NCBI GenBank assembly: GCA_013298165.1
Contig: JAAFJU010000043.1
Span: 1-33,097 of the forward strand
Length of the DNA: 33,097 nt
DNA from: Synechococcales cyanobacterium bin31.maxbin.ball.101
GTDB taxonomy: Bacteria; Cyanobacteriota; Cyanobacteriia; Leptolyngbyales; Leptolyngbyaceae
Direction of reading: 5' to 3'
Below the pieces are notes generated by a model that made no database searches, had not been told where the DNA came from, and saw only the letters and a program-made list of their open reading frames with translations. The translations under genes were made by a program, and so were the position numbers. This document shows, one piece after another, positions 23,686 to 31,243 of the stretch (positions are counted from its first letter, which is position 1; every line of letters begins with the position of its first letter).

Positions 23686-24086
23686 GATGAGGTGCGGGGA
23701 TGAACGGAGACTGGAAATGAAATACGAAACGGTTAAGATGCAACCACTAAGATGCAACCACAACTCTAGTGTCTCTATACGCTCATTTTGGGAGTACAGA
23801 TGCACGATAAGGCACATCTATAAAAATGAGGTTAGGCCAATATAATGCGTCTAAGGTCTAGTTTGCCCGGAAAGCTGAGGAATTCACCTTACACCAAAGA
23901 TTAAAATCTGGATTAAATTCGTAGATTTCGCCAGTTCGATATCAGGTTAAATAGGGTATGGGCTTAGCCAGTGCATCGCCAGTGCTGAGTCAGTCAGTGC
24001 TTAGTCAGTCAGTGCTTAGTCAGTCAGTGCTTAGTCAGTATAGGTGCAACCTTACTTCACCTCTTGAGAATCTATAGGAGTCTCGC
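23686..24086. other. divergent intergenic region between the GAF sensor gene and pyrD
   Basis: No gene is seen here. A perfect TATAAT occurs at 23841-23846 on the plus strand, without a clear -35 box. The 15-base tandem repeat lies at 23988-24039, and the pyrD Shine-Dalgarno sequence AGGAG at 24076-24080. Promoters for both flanking genes must lie in this stretch. Confidence 0.4.
23988..24039 (+). repeat. tandem 15-base repeat, about 3.5 copies
   Basis: AGTCAGTCAGTGCTT is repeated exactly three times (23988, 24003, 24018), and a partial fourth copy begins at 24033. A weaker related stretch (GCCAGTGCATCGCCAGTGCTG) precedes it. It ends about 47 bases before the pyrD start, so it is transcribed or lies at the promoter. 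Confidence 0.85.
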
Positions 24087-25295
24087 TTGCCAGATCTCTA
24101 CCGCTCCCTCCTTCGGCCCATTTTATTCTCAGGGCTAAACCTAGATCCCGAGTGGCTCCATCAGCAGACCCTGCAGTGGCTACAGTGGACGGACCTAGAG
24201 GCCCCGATCGCCCTCCGTCAGGCCATCTTGGGTCAGATGCAAAACATCTATGGCTATGCCGATCGCAGACTGAGCACCCAATGTTTCGGCTGCGAGTTTG
24301 CCAATCCCCTGGGGCTATCGGCGGGGTTTGATAAAGATGGTCAGGGGGCGGCGGTATGGCCTTATTTTGGCTTTGGCTTTGCGGAACTGGGGACGGTGAC
24401 ACAGCACGCCCAAGCGGGAAATCCACAGCCACGCCTGTTTCGTCTGGTCGAGGACGAAGCGGCCCTCAATCGCATGGGGTTCAATAATCAAGGGTCTCAA
24501 GCCCTGGCCGATCGTCTCACGCAGCGCAGCCAGCAGTCCGATCGCCCCATTCAGACCATGCCCATCGGCATTAATCTCGGTAAATCTAAAATTACAGAAC
24601 TAGAGGATGCGGCGGGTGATTATCGCGAAAGTTTCCGACGGCTGCGGGAGTTGGGGCAATATTTTGTCATCAATGTCAGTTCGCCGAATACCCCCGGACT
24701 CCGATCGCTCCAAAGTGTCGAGCAGTTGAAACCGATTTTTACCGCGCTCAATGAAGAGAATGTGGGCCGTAAACCGATTTTGGTCAAGATTGCCCCAGAC
24801 CTGATTGACGAAGACATCCTAGCGGTGGTCGATTTGGCGCGGGCTTGCGGCTTGGCTGGAATCATTGCCACGAACACGACGATTCGCCGGGATGGCTTAA
24901 AAACGCAGGTGCTGGCGCGAACCGGAAATCCGATCGCCGACGAAGCGGGCGGGATCAGCGGTGCGCCTGTGCGATCGCGATCGACGGAGGTGATTCGGTT
25001 GATTTATCGGCACACAAACGGGGCGTTTCCGATCGTGGGTGTGGGAGGCATTTTCAATGCGGACGATGCCTGGGAAAAAATTACGGCAGGGGCGAGTCTG
25101 CTTCAGGTCTATACCGGATGGATTTATGAAGGGCCTGCAATGGTGCGGCAGATTTTGTCGGGGCTGGTCGATCGGCTGGATGCGGCGGGATTGGATACGT
25201 TGGATCAGGCGGTGGGTTTGGAATTCGGGTCGGGTCGGAACCGAGCGAATGAATTCACGTCTACACAAACAAAGTCCACCTTCGTGGACTCGTGA
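24087..25295 (+). CDS. pyrD: dihydroorotate dehydrogenase (quinone), class 2
   Basis: PyrD oxidises dihydroorotate to orotate in pyrimidine synthesis and passes electrons to quinone at the membrane. The N-terminal helices (YRSLLRPILFSGLNLDPEWL) are the class 2 membrane-contact extension. The FMN barrel shows ANPLGLSAGFDKDG, GTVTQHAQAGNPQPRLFRL, NRMGFNNQG, the catalytic-Ser segment FVINVSSPNTPGLR, LVKIAPDL, GIIATNTT, GGISGAPV and IVGVGGIFNADDAW. The start is TTG at 24087 with AGGAG six bases upstream. The C-terminus carries an extra tail (NEFTSTQTKSTFVDS) that runs into a hairpin repeat. At 402 residues it is slightly longer than usual for this reason. Confidence 0.95.
   Translation: MPDLYRSLLRPILFSGLNLDPEWLHQQTLQWLQWTDLEAPIALRQAILGQMQNIYGYADRRLSTQCFGCEFANPLGLSAGFDKDGQGAAVWPYFGFGFAELGTVTQHAQAGNPQPRLFRLVEDEAALNRMGFNNQGSQALADRLTQRSQQSDRPIQTMPIGINLGKSKITELEDAAGDYRESFRRLRELGQYFVINVSSPNTPGLRSLQSVEQLKPIFTALNEENVGRKPILVKIAPDLIDEDILAVVDLARACGLAGIIATNTTIRRDGLKTQVLARTGNPIADEAGGISGAPVRSRSTEVIRLIYRHTNGAFPIVGVGGIFNADDAWEKITAGASLLQVYTGWIYEGPAMVRQILSGLVDRLDAAGLDTLDQAVGLEFGSGRNRANEFTSTQTKSTFVDS
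25273..25290. repeat. small hairpin at the 3' end of pyrD
   Basis: AGTCCAC-CTTC-GTGGACT is a perfect 7-bp stem with a four-base loop. It lies inside the last codons of pyrD and encodes KSTFVDS. I recall similar AAGTCCRC...GYGGACTT hairpins as dispersed repeats in filamentous cyanobacteria, but only one copy is present here. Confidence 0.55.
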
Positions 25296-25350
25296 CCTGT
25301 TTCAAGTTTTAAACTAGTGACTAGAGCTGGGTGAATTGAGTGATGGACCT

Positions 25351-25971
25351 ATGAAAACTCCCAAAACGCTGAAAAGTTTAGAAGAATTAGGCCGAGTGCG
25401 GCTGTCGGATAATTTTTATCTTCGTGATTTTCTGTACAGCGAAGTGGGAAATTTTCATGGCATCCCGAACATTCCCCTCAACCCAGAACTGGCGATCGCC
25501 ACAGGCACCCACCTCTGTCAGGAGTTACTGGAACCCTTGCGACGCAGCTTCGGCCAGGTTTGCATTCGATCGGGCTATCGGTCCACGGTGGTCAACCAGT
25601 TTTGTCATGATCACAGCTATGGCTGTGGCAGCAATGAGCGAAATTTTGCCCGCCATATTTGGGATGTGCCAGACGATGAAAATGGCAAGCTAGGAGCGAT
25701 GGCCTGTGTGGTGTTGCCCTGGTTTCAAGAGCGCTATGAAGAGACGCAGGAATGGCGATCGTTGGCCTGGTGGATCCATGACCATCTGCCCTATTCGTCG
25801 CTTTATTTTTTTCCAAAACTCTGTGCCTTTAATATTGGCTGGCACGAGCAGCCCGATCGGCGCATCGACAGCTACATCAAGCCCAAAGGTTGCCTCACCA
25901 AGCCCGGAATGGACAACCACTCCGGGGATCACAGCGACTGGTACAGCGATTTCCCACGCTTGAAGATTTGA
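25351..25971 (+). CDS. peptidase M15-like hypothetical protein
   Basis: This 206-residue protein has no signal peptide or membrane segment. IRSGYRSTVVN (residues ~72-82), NERNFARHIWDVPDDE (~95-110) and FNIGWHEQP near residue 165 recall the Ser/His/Asp...Trp-His layout of M15 D-Ala-D-Ala peptidases. However, the His to Asp spacing is not the classical HxxGxAxD, so zinc binding is uncertain. Similar proteins are often labelled 'peptidase M15'. I use the ATG at 25351 over a TTG five codons upstream. It follows pyrD by 55 bases on the same strand. A cell-wall or phage-lysin-like role is only a guess. Confidence 0.65.
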   Translation: MKTPKTLKSLEELGRVRLSDNFYLRDFLYSEVGNFHGIPNIPLNPELAIATGTHLCQELLEPLRRSFGQVCIRSGYRSTVVNQFCHDHSYGCGSNERNFARHIWDVPDDENGKLGAMACVVLPWFQERYEETQEWRSLAWWIHDHLPYSSLYFFPKLCAFNIGWHEQPDRRIDSYIKPKGCLTKPGMDNHSGDHSDWYSDFPRLKI

Positions 25972-26023
25972 CGACGGCTCAATCAATTCGTCTAAAATGT
26001 CCATAGTCCCTTGGGTTTTCAGT

Positions 26024-26353
26024 ATGACCGACAGAACGCCAGAGCAAATCAACCACAACATCGACCAGCTTCTAGCCATCTCCGCTGAGACTTCTCGTAT
26101 CTCCAGTGAGAACACCCGGAACATTGCCTCATTACAGCAAAGCATCGGGGAACTCACGACCTACATGCGTAACCGTACTCAGCAGCATGATTTAGAACTA
26201 GACGACCATGATATTGGCATTGAACGTTTAGAGCGGGATCATGCCGACCATGCCGATCGGATGGCCAAACTGGAAGACATTCAAGATGACATCCGAGGCA
26301 TGATGCAAATGCTCACCCGTCGCCTCAGCGGTGAAGCCCCAGAAGCAGATTAA
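26024..26353 (+). CDS. small coiled-coil protein
   Basis: This 109-residue protein is almost entirely helical with heptad-like spacing (INHNIDQLLAISAETSRISS, then NIASLQQSIGELTTYM, IERLERDHADHADRMAKLED). It ends in a short charged tail. No catalytic motif, membrane segment or Cys is present. The ATG at 26024 begins the family-like text MTDRTPEQINHNID; the longer frame from 25997 adds a hydrophobic stretch without support. Many cyanobacteria encode such short coiled-coil proteins; the role is unknown. It converges on the secreted WD40 gene. Confidence 0.65.
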   Translation: MTDRTPEQINHNIDQLLAISAETSRISSENTRNIASLQQSIGELTTYMRNRTQQHDLELDDHDIGIERLERDHADHADRMAKLEDIQDDIRGMMQMLTRRLSGEAPEAD

Positions 26354-26366
26354 CTGGATTGAGCAT

Positions 26367-27404
26367 TTAGCGTTCGAGTTTCCAAATCTTCACCGTTTTG
26401 TCTTCACTGCCACTGGCCAACAACCGCCCGTTCGGGCTAAGACCGATCGACAGCACAGGCAGCGTATGCCCCGTCAACGTCCGCATCAAACGACCCGTCT
26501 CCACTTCCCACTCCTTAATCGTCCGGTCCATGCTTCCGGAATAAATCGTGTTGTTATCGGGAGCGAAGGCAATACTGCGAACCGCGCCCTTATGACCGGA
26601 CAGGGTTTTCAACAGCTTTCCAGTAGACATTTCCCAGATTTTAATCGTCTCATCATTACTCGCACTGGCAATGTACCGACCGTTCGGACTCACCGCCACC
26701 GATAAAACCCAGCCCTGATGGCCCTCTAAAACCATGCGCTGCGTACCACTTTCAATATCCCAGACGCGGACCGATCGATCATACCCGCCGCCCCCACTGA
26801 CCAAGGTTCGCCGATCGCGGCTAAAGGCTACCGAAAGCACGTAGTCAGTATGTCCCTTCAAGGTTTTGACCGAATCCCCTGTGTTGAAATCCCAGATCTG
26901 CACCGTTTTGTCCACGCGAGCTGTTGCAAACTGGAGACCATCGGGCGCAATATCGATCGCCCGCACCAGCGCATCATCTTTGGGATTGGCTTTATTGGAA
27001 TAGGTCCGAAGCAGGCCGCCATCGTTCACTCGGAATAGCCGCAGAGTCCGATCGACGCCGCTACTCAACACCATGGATCCATCATTCGTCGGCGCAATGA
27101 CGTTAGCCGCAAAGGAATTTTTCATCGTCCGTTCCAGTTCGCCATTGTCCAGGTTCCAGACCTTGAGGGTGCGATCGGAGCTGCCGCTGATGACGGTGCG
27201 ATTGTTGTCGGCGATCGATACGGCGTTCACGGCTTTTTCATGGCCTGTCATCGTGCGGAACAGTTCGGGAGAGGAGATGGCGGATGAGGCGAGTAGAATC
27301 GGTTGGGTAGAGCGATCGGCAGAGGCACGAGCAGGGGTTGTGTTCATTGAGGCGAGCAACATGCCAGTGGTGACAACAGCGGTCAAAAAAGTAGAGCCTT
27401 TCAT
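26367..27404 (-). CDS. exported WD40-repeat protein
   Basis: A signal peptide is clear: basic start (MKGS), hydrophobic core (FLTAVVTTGMLLASMN) and a likely cleavage after ARASA near residue 29. The rest is one seven-bladed propeller. Repeats start at TGHEKAVNAVSI and end in WD-like pairs such as DRTLKVWNLDNGEL, DKTVQIWDFNTGDS, DRSVRVWDIESGTQ, DETIKIWEMSTGKL, DRTIKEWEVETGRL and DKTVKIWKLER. It should be periplasmic or released and act as a binding scaffold. No enzyme domain is fused. Length is 345 residues. Unlike the J-domain/WD40 protein at 12906-14567, it has no cytoplasmic partner domain. Confidence 0.9.
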   Translation of the reverse strand: MKGSTFLTAVVTTGMLLASMNTTPARASADRSTQPILLASSAISSPELFRTMTGHEKAVNAVSIADNNRTVISGSSDRTLKVWNLDNGELERTMKNSFAANVIAPTNDGSMVLSSGVDRTLRLFRVNDGGLLRTYSNKANPKDDALVRAIDIAPDGLQFATARVDKTVQIWDFNTGDSVKTLKGHTDYVLSVAFSRDRRTLVSGGGGYDRSVRVWDIESGTQRMVLEGHQGWVLSVAVSPNGRYIASASNDETIKIWEMSTGKLLKTLSGHKGAVRSIAFAPDNNTIYSGSMDRTIKEWEVETGRLMRTLTGHTLPVLSIGLSPNGRLLASGSEDKTVKIWKLER

Positions 27405-27486
27405 AATGATTGGGGGTGATTTAGATGCGAATACTTTTCTATTGCCCCTTGCTCCGTGGAATTATGCAAAACCTATAAATTTATCC

Positions 27487-27541
27487 GGACTTCGACTCCG
27501 CTCAGTCCTCGATCGTCGTGGGCTGAGCGGAGCCGAAGCCC
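27487..27541. repeat. REPIN-like paired repeat, TTCGACTCCGCTCAG family
   Basis: Two inverted units lie at 27487-27508 and 27520-27541. Here the left unit closes with GGACT/AGTCC and the right with GGGCT/AGCCC, the reverse of the copy at 16895-16955. This shows that the arms co-vary. The element lies in the 3' end of the PD-(D/E)XK gene and supplies both its tail and its stop codon. Confidence 0.8.
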
Positions 27542-28347
27542 ACCTCATCCACCGCATCCCAAGTCAGCACATCTAAACTCTGCACCGCTGAATTCACAAC
27601 TCTGTCACACCGCACCGCAAACCCACAGGTCTCACAGGTCGATCGCACTTCCGTCTGCGGAAAATCTTCTCCCAATCGCTCATAAGCCTCCAACCACCGA
27701 TTCAACTGCGTCAAAAGAGCCGTCAAATCCTGCGCCGTCTGCTCCTGTTGGAAGCGATCGTAAGGCAGGCGCAACATCTGCGGTTGATTGGACTGGGGAT
27801 CAACACGGGATTGTGCGGACTCGGTTCGATCGCGACCTTGAAAAAACCAGTAGCGCATCTCAATCTGCTCCGGCAAATAATCACTCGTCTGCGCTAACAA
27901 AAACGGATAGAGCCGAGACTGCCAATTATGTTGAATGTGATGCGTTGCGATCGGCTTCGGATAGGTCTTCCAGTCCAAAATCTGCGCGGACGATGCCGTC
28001 AAAATCACATAGTCGTAGATCCCCACCACCGTATGCCCCAGCCATTCCAACGTCCGCACATGCTCACTATCCGTCCAAACCGTCTTGTCCTCTAACCCCG
28101 GAAATAGATCCGCCCCATAGTCCTGCACCGCCCGAAACCAGCGCGTCAAATCCGGGTCGCTCGCCACAATCGGTTCGATCGGCAACTGCTGCGATCGCTG
28201 CTGCATCAACTGGTGAAACTGGCTCCCCAACTGCAGCCGCTCCCACAACTCCCCCAACTGCGGCACCCCCAACTGCTCCAACACCTGATGCTGAAACAAG
28301 CGAGGACAGGTTTCTAAAACAGTCAGATTTCCCTGGGAAAGTTTCAT
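27502..28347 (-). CDS. PD-(D/E)XK nuclease with Cas4/AddB-like cysteine pattern
   Basis: The nuclease core is seen at VVGIYDYVIL (Asp112) and QILDWKTYPKP (Asp125-Trp-Lys127), matching the GxxD ... DxK motif of RecB-type PD-(D/E)XK enzymes. Cys14 (ETCPRLFQHQ) near the start and a C-terminal CETCGFAVRC cluster (CX2CX5C) give four cysteines in the order seen in the 4Fe-4S clusters of AddB and Cas4. It should cut or resect DNA. No CRISPR array or cas gene is nearby. It follows the fibrillin gene by 17 bases on the same strand. The C-terminal residues GFGSAQPTTIED are encoded by the repeat at 27487-27541. Length is 281 residues. Confidence 0.82.
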   Translation of the reverse strand: MKLSQGNLTVLETCPRLFQHQVLEQLGVPQLGELWERLQLGSQFHQLMQQRSQQLPIEPIVASDPDLTRWFRAVQDYGADLFPGLEDKTVWTDSEHVRTLEWLGHTVVGIYDYVILTASSAQILDWKTYPKPIATHHIQHNWQSRLYPFLLAQTSDYLPEQIEMRYWFFQGRDRTESAQSRVDPQSNQPQMLRLPYDRFQQEQTAQDLTALLTQLNRWLEAYERLGEDFPQTEVRSTCETCGFAVRCDRVVNSAVQSLDVLTWDAVDEVGFGSAQPTTIED

Positions 28348-28364
28348 AGCAGGCGCATTTCACA

Positions 28365-28967
28365 TCATTTCACTAAGACAAAAATACTACCTTGATTCCC
28401 TCGACTAATCCGTAGGGTCTCATCCAGGTAAGTCACTTCCAACCAGCCCCCACCCGAGCCTTCCCTAGCTGGGATCGGCACATCGATCGCCAAAAACTTC
28501 GCCTTCATCTCCAAAGCATTAATAAAGGCCGTTGCCGATCGGTATCCCATGACCGATCGCAACCCCAAAATCGATCGCTCAAACGTCACCTGAACCCGCA
28601 CCTCTGAAGCAACCTCATACCGCGCCGCCACCGCCACAACCCCCTCGATCCCCAGCAGACTCCTCGTCTCGGCCACGTTGTACACCCGATCGCCCCGAAT
28701 CGCCTGATACACCTCCCCCAAATCCGTCAACGGGATCCGATCGAGTCCCAAAATCCCCTGACTCGTGGTGTACAGCAATCGCCAATCCCCCATCAACAGC
28801 GGCGATTCCAACGGCTGAGGAGTCGGATTCAGGGCTTCGAGCGCCCCGATCGCCTCATGCAGATCCACCGTCGAAGCAGGCTTCTGCCACCGAAACTCCG
28901 ATCGGTGTGCTTCTAGGCTAGCTAGCAGCAAAGACTTCACAGTGTTGCCATCTTGTTCGATCGTCAT
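28365..28967 (-). CDS. PAP/fibrillin family protein
   Basis: This 200-residue protein fits the plastid-lipid-associated (fibrillin) family. The hallmarks are PLLMGDWRLLYTTSQGILGLDRIPL near residues 57-82, VYNVAETRSLLGIEG, and the C-terminal WLEVTYLDETLRISRGNQGS followed by IFVLV. Fibrillins form lipocalin-like barrels and associate with thylakoid membranes or lipids; in cyanobacteria they have been linked to photoprotection. No transit or signal peptide is expected or seen. It is the first gene of a likely operon with the PD-(D/E)XK gene, an odd functional pairing. The start is the ATG at 28967. Confidence 0.93.
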   Translation of the reverse strand: MTIEQDGNTVKSLLLASLEAHRSEFRWQKPASTVDLHEAIGALEALNPTPQPLESPLLMGDWRLLYTTSQGILGLDRIPLTDLGEVYQAIRGDRVYNVAETRSLLGIEGVVAVAARYEVASEVRVQVTFERSILGLRSVMGYRSATAFINALEMKAKFLAIDVPIPAREGSGGGWLEVTYLDETLRISRGNQGSIFVLVK

Positions 28968-29282
28968 AAATACGGATCCTGATGAGTATATAAAGAGACT
29001 TCACAAAACAATTTACAGATATTTACCTGTAAATCTTGTAAATCCAGGGATTTACTGAAAAAATCGCCCTGACGCAGATGAAGACGAGTGATAGATGTTG
29101 CATAAAATGCTTTTTAGTACACTCTATCCAAGGTATAGTCCTCTGCAATCAGGCGTTTATCCCAAAGTACGAGAAATATGGCGATCGATTGCGTCAAGTT
29201 TCGAACTCGGTGATACACTCTGTTTACTTTCAGCAGGCGCAAGCGCGTAGCTGTTAATCGTGAGAACCATCCAGAGCATCCA
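28968..29282. other. divergent intergenic region between fibrillin and DUF3134 genes
   Basis: No gene is found. The first part is AT-rich with repeated TTTAC/GTAAA words (29010-29060) that could fold or bind a regulator. Candidate -10 boxes for the plus-strand gene are TATAGT near 29133 and TACACT near 29213; neither has a strong -35 box. Confidence 0.35.
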
Positions 29283-29540
29283 ATGACTGAGATTACTGAA
29301 ATTCAGGTTCATAACCCCTCTCTCCGCCAAGAACCTCGGGATAAGCCCGCCAGTGTTCTTCAGGTGAGACGACAAGCCTCCATTCTAGATTGGTTGGAAC
29401 AAGCAGGTCGTCTTCGAGCACGTCAGCCAGGGGATTTTGACTACGTCGATGACGAAGAAGAAATCAACGATCTGATGGGTAACGACACCGATGACTACGA
29501 AGAGGACGATGATGACGATGTGGGCGATGTCGATGACTAG
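29283..29540 (+). CDS. DUF3134 protein, cyanobacterial
   Basis: The text NPSLRQEPRDKPASVLQVRR, then QASILDWLEQAGRLRARQPG and FDYVDDEEEINDLM is the DUF3134 signature, found to my knowledge only in cyanobacteria. The last ~20 residues are nearly all Asp and Glu. No catalytic residue or membrane segment is visible. It is 85 residues, normal for the family. Function is unknown. The acidic tail could mimic nucleic acid or bind a basic partner. Confidence 0.9.
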   Translation: MTEITEIQVHNPSLRQEPRDKPASVLQVRRQASILDWLEQAGRLRARQPGDFDYVDDEEEINDLMGNDTDDYEEDDDDDVGDVDD

Positions 29541-29643
29541 CCTGTCCGTTAGCGTCTTACCCTAAATTGTAGGGTCATTGAGCTGGGTTACGAGGTTTGA
29601 GCATGAGCAGCTTATTTTAAAGTGGTGATCTCTAGCTAGTTTC

Positions 29644-29674
29644 TTGACAGAGCTGGTTAGGGCATAGGTAGACT
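29644..29674 (+). promoter_or_regulatory. candidate promoter upstream of mraY
   Basis: A perfect TTGACA (29644-29649) is followed 19 bases later by TAGACT (29669-29674), four of six matches to the -10 consensus. The spacing is longer than ideal. The mraY start lies ~120 bases downstream. The GT-rich stretch right before the start (29770-29815) offers several GTG codons. Confidence 0.35.
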
Positions 29675-29793
29675 AGCTAGGACATCAGACGAGTCAATCT
29701 GAATTTTTACGAGTCAAAACATTATTTTTTAATGTAAACGCTAGCAAATTTTCGGAAAAGCCGCTGTTTCCTGTGTGGTGTGGTGTGTATTGA

Positions 29794-30903
29794 GTGAGTG
29801 TGAGTGTCGTGGACGCTAAATTATTTACAAGTCAAGCTTTAAGTTTTTCCGGAACCCGTCTGCTAGTTTCCTTAGCAACTGGGATGACCGCATGTTCGGT
29901 AGCTTTGGATCTGTGGGCTAGTCGCTCACTGGTCTCAATGACCTCCCTGACGGCTCCTTTGGTTATCTGTGGTGTCCTTTCGGCGATCGTTGGTTTGGGC
30001 GCTGTCCCACTTCTGCGTGCCCTAAAAGCAGGCCAAATCATCCGCGAAGATGGACCCAAATCCCATCTGAAGAAGACAGGCACCCCGACGATGGGCGGTG
30101 CCTTTTTTGTTCCCGTAGCGGTAATCATGTCGGTCATCTTGAGTGGCTTTCATCCGAATGCCATAGCTGTAGCGGCTTTAACGACCGCTTATGCAGGCAT
30201 CGGATTTGCCGATGACTGGGAAATTATTCGGAGACGATCGAACAAAGGCATCTCTCCCCGCACCAAAATGGGATTGCAGATTGCCTTTGCAGCGGCCTTC
30301 TGTCTCTGGATGATGGCGTCCGGCCAAGTCTCTACCGATGTGCGACTGCCCTTCGGCGTCGTGCTGCCCCTCGGCTTTATGTTCTGGGGTCTAGCAGGCT
30401 TTACCCTCGTCGCTGAAAGCAACGCCACCAACCTCACCGATGGCGTCGATGGCCTCGCGGGTGGAACGGTTGCCGTAGCACTCCTCGGTATGGGTCAATT
30501 GGCCGCAGTGAACGGTCATCCCGAACTGATGGTCTTCTCCGCTTGTCTCAGTGGCGCTTGCCTGGGCTTCCTAGCCCACAATCGCAACCCGGCTAAGGTT
30601 TTCATGGGCGACACGGGTTCCCTGGCCTTGGGCGGCGCGCTGGCGGCAGTTGGCTTGATGACGAATTCTTTGTTTGCACTCTTGATCATCAGCGGACTCT
30701 TCTTCTGGGAAACCCTGTCGGTGATCATCCAAGTCTCCTACTTCAAGATCACGAAAAAAGCAGATGGCGTCGGCCAACGGTTTTTCAAAATGTCTCCGTA
30801 CCATAACCATCTCGAACTCAGCGGCTGGACCGAGACCCAAATTGTGGGCTGGTTCTATGCGGTGAATGGGATGTTGGCCCTGCTGGCTTTGACGGTTCGT
30901 TAG
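29794..30903 (+). CDS. mraY: phospho-N-acetylmuramoyl-pentapeptide transferase
   Basis: MraY moves phospho-MurNAc-pentapeptide from UDP to undecaprenyl phosphate, forming lipid I on the inner membrane. About ten hydrophobic segments are visible. The catalytic motifs are present: GIGFADDWEIIRRR, the NLTDGVDGLAGG loop, VFMGDTGSLALGG and the C-terminal MSPYHNHLELSGW. The Pro/Lys-rich loop GPKSHLKKTGTPTMGG is also typical. The start is a GTG at 29794 or one of the next few GTG codons; no clear Shine-Dalgarno sequence decides. Length is 369 residues, normal for cyanobacteria. With ftsI in this window it is a second cell-wall gene, but the two are not in one cluster. Confidence 0.95.
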   Translation: MSVSVVDAKLFTSQALSFSGTRLLVSLATGMTACSVALDLWASRSLVSMTSLTAPLVICGVLSAIVGLGAVPLLRALKAGQIIREDGPKSHLKKTGTPTMGGAFFVPVAVIMSVILSGFHPNAIAVAALTTAYAGIGFADDWEIIRRRSNKGISPRTKMGLQIAFAAAFCLWMMASGQVSTDVRLPFGVVLPLGFMFWGLAGFTLVAESNATNLTDGVDGLAGGTVAVALLGMGQLAAVNGHPELMVFSACLSGACLGFLAHNRNPAKVFMGDTGSLALGGALAAVGLMTNSLFALLIISGLFFWETLSVIIQVSYFKITKKADGVGQRFFKMSPYHNHLELSGWTETQIVGWFYAVNGMLALLALTVR

Positions 30904-31029
30904 AATCTGGGTCTTGAGAATTGCTTTGACGGGTTGAACCTCACGAAGGATACGCTTTCACGATTTTTTCTTCTGGCTTGCGACATTTTTTCAGAAATCT
31001 CTGATATATTGTTTCAAGTCGGAATGCCT

Positions 31030-31118
31030 GGAGAGATGGCTGAGTGGACGAAAGCGGCAGATTGCTAATCTGTTGTACGGATTAATCCGTACCGAGGGTT
31101 CGAATCCCTCTCTCTCCG
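31030..31118 (+). tRNA. trnS-GCU: tRNA-Ser (anticodon GCU)
   Basis: The acceptor stem GGAGAGA/TCTCTCC closes the molecule with discriminator G118. The anticodon loop TTGCTAA has GCU at 31064-31066, reading AGC and AGU. A long variable arm (GTACGGATTAATCCGTAC) marks it as a class II tRNA, as expected for serine. The T arm GAGGGTTCGAATCCCTC is perfect. CCA is not encoded. Confidence 0.96.
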
Positions 31119-31129
31119 TTAATAAAAAG

Positions 31130-31171
31130 AAAAAGAGCCGCAAGTTACTCAAATAATTTGCGGCTCTTTTT
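31130..31171. terminator. intrinsic terminator after tRNA-Ser
   Basis: AAAAAGAGCCGCAA (31130-31143) pairs perfectly with TTGCGGCTCTTTTT (31158-31171). The plus-strand stem ends in a T-run 12 bases after the tRNA. The A-run on the other side makes it work in both directions. Confidence 0.85.
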
Positions 31172-31243
31172 CAATAGATGGAAGGTTTTCCAGCGTTTGC
31201 GATGGTACGCTTAACCTAAAATCTCGGTTTGAGGAGTTGTGTT

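Noticed and set aside
23988-24039. Possible CRISPR array
   Set aside because: The repeats are directly contiguous 15-mers without spacers and no cas genes are present.
27502-28347. Cas4 of a CRISPR system
   Set aside because: The cysteine pattern fits, but there is no cas1, cas2 or repeat array, so a general PD-(D/E)XK call is safer.
27456-28349. Plus-strand open frame (297 codons) opposite the PD-(D/E)XK gene
   Set aside because: The translation is Ser/Pro/Ala/Thr-rich without any motif, while the minus strand encodes recognisable nuclease motifs.
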